Of a DNA stretch of 6,219 bases, positions 1-6,043 are shown piece by piece (the first letter of the stretch is position 1; each line of letters opens with the position of its first letter). The notes beneath the pieces are model-generated. The model saw nothing but the letters and a program-made list of their open reading frames with translations. It made no database searches and was not told where the DNA came from. The position numbers and the translations under genes are program-made. The DNA is from Bacteroidetes bacterium UBA2322. GTDB taxonomy: Bacteria; Bacteroidota; Bacteroidia; Chitinophagales; UBA2359. The stretch lies in NCBI GenBank assembly GCA_002345145.1, contig DDVC01000157.1, forward strand, positions 1 to 6,219, given 5' to 3'.

Positions 1-370
1 TTATCCGTGTGCTAAATTTTGCCGGTTTTGCGCTCCTACCTTTGTGTACCGGTTTACGTCAAACTCGGATCACACCCCATCGGGGTTATCATTTGTACTG
101 TCTATTGGGCAGTATAAGTACTGTTCATATTGGAGAATATAATTACCAAAAGTGGAAAAACAGGGTGCGGAATGAGAGTTGTTATCAAAAAAAATGAGAT
201 TATAACTTGCACAACTCTTGCACTTTGGAGTAGGTTATTAGGAATTAGCTATTGGGAATAGGAAAGCAATTTGCCGTAAGGAATATCGGGCAATCATTAA
301 GGGCTAATTGCAATTGACCAACTTTAAGTTGTTGGGAGAGAGCAAATCGGCTATGGGGTAGCAGGGCAGG
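1..370. other. Left-edge stretch with no supportable gene
   Basis: This stretch lies downstream of the dehydrogenase stop codon. Some reading frames stay open from the window edge (one plus frame to about 195, another to about 150), but their translations have low-complexity, non-protein-like composition and I recognise no family. Small structures seen are a hairpin ACCCC-ATC-GGGGT at 74-86, a 10-bp palindrome AATTGCAATT at 306-315 and a hairpin CAACT-TTA-AGTTG at 319-331. The last lies about 40 bp past the dehydrogenase stop and could be a weak transcription end, but it has no T-run on the minus strand. The stretch may hold the tail of a gene or a decayed repeat starting outside the window. 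Confidence 0.5.
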
Positions 371-2251
371 TTAAAAAGCATACTTATTCTGGCGATTTAA
401 GTAGTCGGCTACTTTGCGACGCAGTTGAATGGGGTTTACCTCATAGCGTGGCAGCAGCCTGTGCAGCAGTGCAAGCAGCAATGTTTTTTCAGCGCCTTGG
501 GCAAAACCGTTTATGGCATCTTCGCCACAGCGGCGCGCCTTGTTTACCGATTCGTACAGGTAAATTCGGGCAAGTTGTTTTTTTAACTTAAGGTCTTCGG
601 TTTTTTCGGTTGGTTCGGCATACAGTTTTTCTATACGCAGCCAAACCGACTCGCTCACAAAAGCTTCTGCCAGCATATCGGCAAGCAGCAGCACAATTTC
701 CTGCTGCTCGGCAAGTTCCATTTTTAGTTTTTGGGCTGCCCTAAGTCCTACCAATAAAAAGGCATCTTTAAGGTTTTGCACCAATTGTTTTTCGGCAGCA
801 AATTTACCGCCGCCGGTTAGGGCATTGGGCAGCGTATTTTTGAGCAAATGACCCGGAATACTTTTTAACTGTGCCGACAGGTCAATTTCTTTGTTTTTGA
901 ATGCCCGCTTAAACAACTCAGCAACCGATAACATGCGGTTTATTTCGCTGGTACCTTCGTAAATTCGGGTAATGCGCGCATCGCGGTAGCCCCGTTCAAT
1001 GCCTGTTTCTACGGCATAACCCATGCCGCCGTGTACTTGCAGCGCTTCGTCAACCACATAAGCCAGTACTTCTGATGCGTGTACTTTCATAATGGCGCAC
1101 TCAATGGCAAACTCTTTAATGGCTTGCAGTTTAGCCTCCGATGGACTAATGCCTTTTTGGGTTAGCTCGTTGTATTTTTGGTCTATATAATATCCTATGC
1201 GGTAGGTAGCCGATTCGGCGGCAAAGGTGCGGGCGGCGGCTTCGGCTAATTTATGTTGTATTGCGCCAAATTGGGCAATGGGTTTACCAAACTGCTGCCT
1301 TTCATTGGCGTATTGTACCGATTTGGTGATAGCCATTTTACACCCACCCACAGCTCCGGCGGCAAGTTTTATGCGTCCGGTATTGAGTATATTGAGCGCC
1401 ATTTTAAAACCATCGCCGCGCTTGCCCAGCAGGTTACCTACCGGCACAGGGCAATCGGTAAAAAAAACCTGCACGGTAGATGACCCTTTAATGCCCAATT
1501 TTTTTTCTTCGGCACCCGGCGAAATGCCCCCAAATGCTTTTTCCACAATAAAAGCCGATAGGTCTTTATCTTGTTCTATTTTGGCAAAAACAATAAACAC
1601 ATCGGCAAAACCGCCATTGGTAATCCACATTTTTTGTCCATTTAGCAGGTAATGCGTACCGGCGGGGTTTAAGGTGGCTTTAGTTTTGCCCGAGTTGGCA
1701 TCGGAGCCCGCGCCGGGTTCGGTAAGGCAGTAAGCGGCTTTTAGCGCGCCGGTGGCTATGCCGGGCAGGTATCGGGCTTTTTGTTCATCGGTTCCGTAAA
1801 AAACAATGGGCAGCGACCCAATAGACGTTTGAGCGCCTATGGTAGTGGCAAATGAAAAGCCCAATGCGCCCACCTCGCCAAACAACAGGTTGGTGTTAAA
1901 ATCTACATCTAAACCGCCGTAGGCTTCGGGAATGGCTAAGGATAAAAAGCCCATTTCGCCTGCTTTTTCCAAAAGCCCGGGCACTAAGGCGGGGTCTTTT
2001 TGGGAGTCAATCTCTTCCAGAATGGGTAAAATTTCTTGCTCAATAAAGGTTTGCAAAGAATCTGCCATCAGTTTTTGCTCCTCGTTCCACATTTCGGGTA
2101 CAAAAATTTCGGCTGCCGGAGTAAGTCTAACCAAAAATGCGCCCCCTTTTGGCAAAAAAGGAGTGGGCGTGGCAGGAGTTTGCTCCTCTTGGGCAGGTTT
2201 TACCTTTTTGAGCAAATGTATTGCCTTATTTATTACCGAATTATATGCCAT
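371..2251 (-). CDS. Acyl-CoA dehydrogenase, long VLCAD/ACAD9-like type
   Basis: This is an FAD-dependent acyl-CoA dehydrogenase that would introduce the trans-2 double bond into an acyl-CoA and pass electrons to an electron-transfer flavoprotein. At 626 residues it is much longer than the roughly 380-400 of short- and medium-chain enzymes. The core spans about residues 55-450. Family signature 1 is at 175-187 (CLTEPGAGSDANS) and WITNGG at 209-214 belongs to the flavin region. Signature 2 runs 405-424 (Q405, G408, G409, G411, R420, D424). The predicted catalytic base is Glu432 in RIYEGTSEINR, the position used by MCAD and VLCAD. A helical C-terminal extension of about 170 residues (455-626) resembles VLCAD/ACAD9 and bacterial FadE proteins of about 600 residues, suggesting long-chain substrates. 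The first 35 residues are a Pro/Thr-rich extension before the conserved GG-FLV segment, and no signal peptide is evident. The ATG at 2249-2251 has no Shine-Dalgarno sequence, as is usual in Bacteroidota. The gene is divergent from the carboxylase gene. The family is certain; the chain length preference is inferred. Confidence 0.95.
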   Translation of the reverse strand: MAYNSVINKAIHLLKKVKPAQEEQTPATPTPFLPKGGAFLVRLTPAAEIFVPEMWNEEQKLMADSLQTFIEQEILPILEEIDSQKDPALVPGLLEKAGEMGFLSLAIPEAYGGLDVDFNTNLLFGEVGALGFSFATTIGAQTSIGSLPIVFYGTDEQKARYLPGIATGALKAAYCLTEPGAGSDANSGKTKATLNPAGTHYLLNGQKMWITNGGFADVFIVFAKIEQDKDLSAFIVEKAFGGISPGAEEKKLGIKGSSTVQVFFTDCPVPVGNLLGKRGDGFKMALNILNTGRIKLAAGAVGGCKMAITKSVQYANERQQFGKPIAQFGAIQHKLAEAAARTFAAESATYRIGYYIDQKYNELTQKGISPSEAKLQAIKEFAIECAIMKVHASEVLAYVVDEALQVHGGMGYAVETGIERGYRDARITRIYEGTSEINRMLSVAELFKRAFKNKEIDLSAQLKSIPGHLLKNTLPNALTGGGKFAAEKQLVQNLKDAFLLVGLRAAQKLKMELAEQQEIVLLLADMLAEAFVSESVWLRIEKLYAEPTEKTEDLKLKKQLARIYLYESVNKARRCGEDAINGFAQGAEKTLLLALLHRLLPRYEVNPIQLRRKVADYLNRQNKYAF

Positions 2252-2280
2252 AGTGGTAGCTGTAATGGTGATTTTAACCG

Positions 2281-2291
2281 TAAAGGTACAA
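2281..2291 (-). promoter_or_regulatory. Putative -7 box of the dehydrogenase promoter
   Basis: Read on the minus strand this is TTGTACCTTTA, whose TACCTTTA part (2281-2288) differs from the Bacteroidota -7 consensus TAnnTTTG at one position. It would start transcription about 25 nt before the ATG. No convincing TTTG -33 box lies 19-21 bp upstream. Support comes from an almost identical motif (TTGTATCTTTA) facing the divergent carboxylase gene. Confidence 0.3.
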
Positions 2292-2440
2292 CTTTTACCG
2301 AAACTTGGTAGCCAGAGGAGAAGGGGCTGCTGCGTATTCAGGCTATGACAGTTAAAACCTGCACTAACTGCACTTTACAAAAAGTAAAAGAGGGCATAAG
2401 CCATTATAACGGCTGCGTTATTTTCTTTTAGGTTGCTGTG

Positions 2441-2473
2441 GTTGGGTAATTTCGGATAAGGGTTGTATCTTTA
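2441..2473 (+). promoter_or_regulatory. Putative Bacteroidota-type promoter of the carboxylase gene
   Basis: A -33-like GTTG (2441-2444; consensus TTTG) is followed after 21 bp by TATCTTTA (2466-2473; consensus TAnnTTTG, one mismatch). The predicted transcript would have a leader of about 45 nt before the ATG at 2525. A second near-match, TAATTTCG at 2447-2454, lies inside the same stretch and is an alternative -7 box. Both are consensus matches only. Confidence 0.3.
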
Positions 2474-2524
2474 ACCGGCTATTTAAGCTATTCAAAACCA
2501 TAACACCGTAGTACATAGTTAAAC

Positions 2525-4123
2525 ATGGCAATCCTCTCCTCACGCATGAACACCGGCAGCGCCGCCTACCACGAAAACCACACGGCAATGTCGGAACTTT
2601 TGGCAAAATTAGACAAGCACCTCACAGAAAGCCGGTTTCAGGGTGGCGATAAACATATAGCTAAAGCCCGCTCGCAGGATAAACTCCTTGCCCGCGAGCG
2701 CATTGACCTGCTGTTAGACCCCGATTCGCCGTTTTTAGAAATTATGCCCCTTATAGGGTTAAAACAAGGCGGTTTTGGAGCGGGCGGCACTTTGGTGGCC
2801 GGTATAGGGTTGGTTTGTGGCAGGTTGTGTATGGTATCGGCAAATGTGGGCACCAACAAAGGTGGCGCCATAGATTTTTTTACCCTCCAAAAAGCCCTCC
2901 GTGTTGGTCAAATTGCTCAGGAAAACCAACTGCCCACCATCAATTTGGTAGAATCTGCCGGCGCAAACCTGCCCGAACAGGCTAAAATTTTTGTGCAGGG
3001 CGGCATCAATTTTAAAGATATTACCCAACGCTCCAAACAGGGTATTCCCAGTATAGCCGTAGTTTTTGGCAACAGTACTGCCGGTGGCGCTTATATACCG
3101 GGCATGAGCGACTATATTATAATGGTAAAGGAACGCGCTAAGGTGTTTTTAGCGGGTCCGCCGTTGGTAAAAATGGCAACCAACGAAATTGTGGACGATG
3201 AAACGCTTGGAGGCGCCGATATGCACAGTAAAATATCGGGCGTATCTGATTACTTAGCTGCCGATGAATACGAAGCCATTAAAATAGCGCGCGAAATAGT
3301 AGCACACCTTAAACCACCTGCTACCCACTATACACCGCCCCGGCATATTGCCCAACCCTTGTTTAGCCCCGATGAGCTTGCGGGTATTCCGTCAGCAAAT
3401 CCCAAAAAGCCTTATGATGCCCGCGAGGTAATAGCCCGATTGGTGGACGGCTCAGAGTTTGCCGAGTTTAAACCCGAGTACGGCAACACACTCGTTACCG
3501 GATTTGCCCATATACATGGCTATCCGGTGGGTATTTTGGCAAATAACGGCGTACTTTTTTCAGAATCATCTAACAAAGGTGCGCACTTTATTCAGCTCTG
3601 CAACCAAAATAATACCCCTATTATTTACCTCCAAAACATTACCGGTTTTATGGTGGGTAAGAAATACGAACAGGAAGGCATTATTAAACATGGCGCAAAA
3701 CTTATTAACGCAGTATCTAACAGCAGTGTGCCTGCTATTACCATTATGATAGGCGCTTCTTATGGAGCGGGCAACTATGGCATGAGCGGCAGAGCTTATG
3801 ACCCCCGATTTTTGTTTACCTGGCCCAATCATAAAATTGCCGTAATGGGACCGGAGCAGCTTGCCGGCGTTATGGAAATGGTGCAGCGCGAGGCTGTTGC
3901 CAAAATGGGAGGCACCATAGATGAGGAGCAGGCAAAACAAATGCGAGAGTACATGATGAAAGAGGTAGAAGGGCAATCAAACGCCTTTTACGCCACCGCC
4001 CAAGGCTGGGACGATGGTGTGATAGACCCCCGCCAAACCCGAAATGTGCTGGGCTTTTGCTTGGCTGTGGTAAACAATGCCCCTATTAACAGCGATAATA
4101 AATACGGCGTATTTAGGATGTAG
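2525..4123 (+). CDS. Acyl-CoA carboxylase carboxyltransferase (beta) subunit, methylcrotonyl-CoA carboxylase-like
   Basis: This is the carboxyltransferase subunit of a biotin-dependent acyl-CoA carboxylase. It moves the carboxyl group from carboxybiotin, carried by a separate alpha subunit, to an acyl-CoA. The 532 residues form two crotonase-fold halves. The N half holds the oxyanion-hole glycines at 187-188 in NSTAGGAY, followed by FLAGPPLVKMAT (208-219) and LGGADMH (228-234). The C half holds LFSESSNKGAHFIQLC (344-359), NITGFMVG (371-378) and the second oxyanion hole in GASYGAGNYGM (410-420). The C-terminus YGVFRM matches methylcrotonyl-CoA carboxylase beta chains. The start at 2525 is preferred over ATG 2546 because M-x-x-L-x-S-x-x-NT is the usual family N-terminus; no Shine-Dalgarno sequence is present. 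The loop at 156-176 is about three residues shorter than I recall for canonical methylcrotonyl-CoA carboxylase and matches actinobacterial AccD-type proteins, so the substrate is uncertain (methylcrotonyl-, geranyl- or another acyl-CoA). No biotin carboxylase or biotin carrier gene lies in the window. Confidence 0.93.
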   Translation: MAILSSRMNTGSAAYHENHTAMSELLAKLDKHLTESRFQGGDKHIAKARSQDKLLARERIDLLLDPDSPFLEIMPLIGLKQGGFGAGGTLVAGIGLVCGRLCMVSANVGTNKGGAIDFFTLQKALRVGQIAQENQLPTINLVESAGANLPEQAKIFVQGGINFKDITQRSKQGIPSIAVVFGNSTAGGAYIPGMSDYIIMVKERAKVFLAGPPLVKMATNEIVDDETLGGADMHSKISGVSDYLAADEYEAIKIAREIVAHLKPPATHYTPPRHIAQPLFSPDELAGIPSANPKKPYDAREVIARLVDGSEFAEFKPEYGNTLVTGFAHIHGYPVGILANNGVLFSESSNKGAHFIQLCNQNNTPIIYLQNITGFMVGKKYEQEGIIKHGAKLINAVSNSSVPAITIMIGASYGAGNYGMSGRAYDPRFLFTWPNHKIAVMGPEQLAGVMEMVQREAVAKMGGTIDEEQAKQMREYMMKEVEGQSNAFYATAQGWDDGVIDPRQTRNVLGFCLAVVNNAPINSDNKYGVFRM

Positions 4124-4147
4124 TGGGTACGTCTCTGATGCCTGCCG

Positions 4148-4175
4148 GTAGAGACACACGGCCGTGTGTCTCTAC
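4148..4175. repeat. Perfect 28-nt palindrome in the convergent spacer
   Basis: The half-site GTAGAGACACACGG is followed directly by its exact reverse complement, 24 bp after the carboxylase stop. Transcribed RNA would fold into a 12-bp stem with a GGCC loop. A partial copy of the arm, GTCTCT at 4131-4136, can pair with AGAGAC at 4150-4155 and so compete with the main stem. Dispersed palindromes starting GTAGAGAC and ending GTCTCTAC are, from memory, common between genes in Bacteroidota and cyanobacteria. A role as bidirectional terminator is plausible from its place after the plus-strand gene, but there is no long T-run. Confidence 0.8.
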
Positions 4176-4182
4176 ATAATTT

Positions 4183-4311
4183 GAGGCTGTCTAAAAAGTC
4201 GGAAACTCAGTTAAATTGCACAAAATCAGATTTGTTTATGACTGATTAAAAGCAAGAAAAATAGTAGTTCTGTGTAAATATGTGCAAGATGTGGGCTTTT
4301 TGGACAGCCCC
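4183..4311. mobile_element. MITE-like 129-bp element with IS-type terminal inverted repeats
   Basis: The left end GAGGCTGTCTAAAAAGTC (4183-4200) matches the reverse complement of the right end (4294-4311, GGGGCTGTCCAAAAAGCC) at 15 of 18 positions, and all three differences are transitions. GAGGCTGTCTAAAAAG-type ends are, from memory, typical of transposase-bearing insertion sequences. The 93-bp interior has no coding capacity. It contains two nested inverted repeats: TTGCACA (4216-4222) with TGTGCAA (4281-4287), and AATCAG (4224-4229) with CTGATT (4242-4247). A TTT flanks both sides (4180-4182, 4312-4314) and could be a short target duplication, but this is too short to prove. It is either a MITE mobilised in trans or an internally deleted insertion sequence. 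It sits 7 bp from the 28-nt palindrome, between convergent genes. Confidence 0.65.
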
Positions 4312-4356
4312 TTTGGCAAATAAGGCAGCAGGCAATCAACACAATTGTTCAGGCTG

Positions 4357-4998
4357 CTATAGCAGTTGTCGGTTTATGAAAAAGCTGCCGATAGCTGTTC
4401 CAAACTCACGGTTAAGATTTCGGTCTAATGAATCTAATCGCATTCGCCAGTAATACTTGCCCGGCACTTGCTTACCCAATTTGCAATCATAAGATGAAAC
4501 GCCGGCGGGAATAATTATTGATGGCATTACATGCTGCTCTTTGTTGTTGAGAATTTCCAAATGAACGGGATGAGTTAAAATATTCTCAAACACCAAAAGC
4601 AGCGATGTGCCGGTAACATTAATGTCGTTCACAGGCAAGATTACCATTTGCTCCAGTGCATTTTGTTCCTTTAATTCGCTGCCTCTGCTTACAGCTACCG
4701 CCTCAAGATTGGCTGCCGGCGAAAAAAACTCAAGCAGTTCGTCAAGTGTGTAAGTCGGAGGTATTTCAGAAGCATCATCTACCGTGCCGCTATCGACAAA
4801 TAAATCATCGCCAAGAGCATCAACAATTTTTCGGACTTTTTTCAAGGGGTTTGGTTGCAGAGCCAAGTCAACCAGCATAGCAACAACCTGTTTTTTCAGG
4901 TCAGGTTCGTTTTCAAGGCGTTTTTTAAACGTTGCCAGTTCATTGTCTGTCATTTTTTTAGCAATGTATTCCGCAACTAAATCACTGTGTAATTTCAT
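4357..4998 (-). CDS. Soluble anti-sigma-like partner of the ECF sigma factor
   Basis: This is a 213-residue protein of unproven function, encoded immediately after the sigma factor. Its ATG overlaps the sigma stop codon in ATGA (4995-4998), so the two are probably translationally coupled and made in related amounts. Residues 1-45 (DLVAEYIAKKMTDNELATFK and then a run of Glu/Lys helix) resemble the short helical N-terminus of anti-sigma factors. I see no zinc-binding H-x3-C-x2-C motif and no hydrophobic segment long enough to cross a membrane, unlike most anti-sigma factors. Residues 50-112 are an acidic linker region containing YTLDELLEFFSP. Residues 115-213 are beta-rich, with LLLVFENILTHPVHLEIL (133-150), IIIPAG (161-166) and PGKYYWRMR (179-187), suggesting an Ig-like or fibronectin-like sandwich. 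I infer that it holds or tunes the sigma factor in the cytoplasm. It could instead be an effector regulated by it. The stop codon TAG is at 4357-4359. Confidence 0.75.
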   Translation of the reverse strand: MKLHSDLVAEYIAKKMTDNELATFKKRLENEPDLKKQVVAMLVDLALQPNPLKKVRKIVDALGDDLFVDSGTVDDASEIPPTYTLDELLEFFSPAANLEAVAVSRGSELKEQNALEQMVILPVNDINVTGTSLLLVFENILTHPVHLEILNNKEQHVMPSIIIPAGVSSYDCKLGKQVPGKYYWRMRLDSLDRNLNREFGTAIGSFFINRQLL

Positions 4999-5627
4999 GG
5001 ATATTTTTTGGTTTGTTTGATAAATTTTTCTATAAAGGGGAACATGCTTTCAAAAGCATCTAAATCGGAGGAATTCAGAATGGATTCCATTAGTTCGTTT
5101 TTACAACGATGGGATTGTTGTCTTGCTGTACCTTTGGCATAACCCATTTTATTATCTATGTCTTTATTTGTTAGTTCTTGCAATATTAAAGTAAAATAGT
5201 TTTTGCATACTTCGCTTTTTAAATTGTTTATGGTATCTGACAAAAATTCATTAAAATTATTGCGAATAAGTATATTTATGGGATCATCCTCATCTATGGA
5301 TGCAATAGCAATATCCAACATAGAATTCAAAGAGATAGAGTTTGATTTGCTATTTTTTTTCCAATTGTCTATTAATATATTTTTAGCCATTTCAAACAAA
5401 TAACCCAAAAAATCACCTTCGGGGCAGAGGGTCTCGAAATTGTTAGACAAACAGAATTTGCGGAAAAACTTAAAAAGAGCTTCTTGCAAGGCATCTTTTG
5501 CATCTTCTTCATTGATGCCGTAGCGCTTGGCAATGGCTATTAAGTTCGGTAGCAGCAGTTTAAATACATTTACAAATTCGGCAGTTTTGCTGAGCCAAAA
5601 AATTCTACATAACTGGACACATGTCAT
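4995..5627 (-). CDS. ECF-type RNA polymerase sigma factor
   Basis: This is a 210-residue sigma-70-family protein with only regions 2 and 4, so of ECF type. Region 2 covers about residues 20-92. It includes the core-binding and -10 recognition helices EEDAKDALQEALFKFFRKF (40-58) and GYLFEMAKNILIDNWKKN (75-92). After an Asn/Ser/Asp-rich linker, region 4 covers about 141-183, with a helix-turn-helix in LTNKDIDNKMGYAKGTARQ (152-170) and HRCKNEL (173-179) for -35 contacts. The 'KMGY...T...HRC' form is familiar from Bacteroidota sigma factors. A 27-residue tail follows the helix-turn-helix. The ATG at 5625-5627 is the only ATG upstream of region 2. It has no Shine-Dalgarno sequence, so the first 15 or so residues are uncertain. 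The gene is visibly richer in AAA/AAT codons than the lipid genes. Its target promoters are unknown. The downstream gene is its likely regulator or partner. Confidence 0.9.
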   Translation of the reverse strand: MTCVQLCRIFWLSKTAEFVNVFKLLLPNLIAIAKRYGINEEDAKDALQEALFKFFRKFCLSNNFETLCPEGDFLGYLFEMAKNILIDNWKKNSKSNSISLNSMLDIAIASIDEDDPINILIRNNFNEFLSDTINNLKSEVCKNYFTLILQELTNKDIDNKMGYAKGTARQQSHRCKNELMESILNSSDLDAFESMFPFIEKFIKQTKKYP

Positions 5628-6040
5628 TAGCGGAGAAGTTTATAAGGTGAACAAAACATGGCAAAAACTATTTGAGCATTTTGCCGCTAAATTCTTCAGA
5701 ACAAACGCATCTGTTTATATAACGAAATAGGCAACAAAAAACGTAACACAACACTATTGATTTCATAATTTTATTTGGTAGCTATTGCTTTGACTCTATC
5801 ATTTAACGGAAGGTCGCCGGGAAATAAATTTAGGAAAAATTTAATAATTTTGGAAAAGAGGTTGAGGTTTATATGTTTATTATTGACAAAAACCAAACAA
5901 CCAACAAACGATAAATTGCGAGTAAGACAGTGCTTTTTATGACACGATAATTGCTTTGGTTGTAAAAATTGACAATTTAGTCTTTATTTTGACACTTTTC
6001 CTGTCAAAACAACTGACTATCAGGCACTTAGCCTTTAGCT
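5628..6040. other. A+T-rich gene-free spacer upstream of the sigma operon
   Basis: No open frame with protein-like composition was found on either strand. The only ATG frame I followed here, at 5873, stops after 13 codons. The stretch should hold the sigma operon promoter reading leftwards. The best match to TAnnTTTG on the minus strand is TGCGTTTG (plus 5702-5709, one mismatch), with GTTG 22 bp upstream (plus 5732-5735), which is weak. The right part holds a TGACA cluster, listed separately. The far end meets the IS1-type element. Confidence 0.55.
5884..6009. repeat. Cluster of TGACA boxes with an 8-bp inverted repeat
   Basis: TGACA occurs at 5884-5888, 5940-5944, 5970-5974 and 5990-5994, and inverted as TGTCA at 6002-6006. 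The last two are the core of a perfect inverted repeat, TTTTGACA (5987-5994) and TGTCAAAA (6002-6009), with a 7-nt spacer. The 5970 copy lies in a smaller palindrome AAATTG-A-CAATTT (5966-5978). The arrangement could be an operator array, or the hairpin could be a transcription end. No protein is known to bind it. The repeats are seen directly; function is a guess. Confidence 0.45.
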
Positions 6041-6043
6041 TTT

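Noticed and set aside
3..197. Plus-strand frame open from the left edge
   Set aside because: The translation has no recognisable family, is rich in Cys/Tyr/Arg/His without pattern, and competes with another open frame over the same bases. It could be the tail of a gene outside the window but nothing supports that.
319..331. CAACT-TTA-AGTTG hairpin as the dehydrogenase terminator
   Set aside because: Only a 5-bp stem and no T-run on the minus strand, so not reported as a terminator.
1227..1652. 141-codon plus-strand frame inside the dehydrogenase gene
   Set aside because: It is antisense to a well-conserved coding region, and its Pro/Ser/Cys-rich product is typical of a shadow frame.
1932..2348. 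Plus-strand frame running across the dehydrogenase start
   Set aside because: Mostly antisense to the dehydrogenase N-terminus, with no protein-like conservation.
3566..3976. 136-codon minus-strand frame inside the carboxylase gene
   Set aside because: Antisense shadow of the conserved C-terminal carboxyltransferase half.
4325..4357. GCAGC...GCTGC inverted repeat at the end of the sigma operon
   Set aside because: The arms are 5 bp and 23 bases apart and no T-run follows; too weak to call a terminator.
5527..5730. Plus-strand frame over the sigma gene start
   Set aside because: Half of it is antisense to sigma region 2 and the rest lies in spacer; no family resemblance.
5873..5914. ATG with a short plus-strand reading frame
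   Set aside because: Only 13 codons, rich in Asn, Thr and Lys, with no ribosome site.
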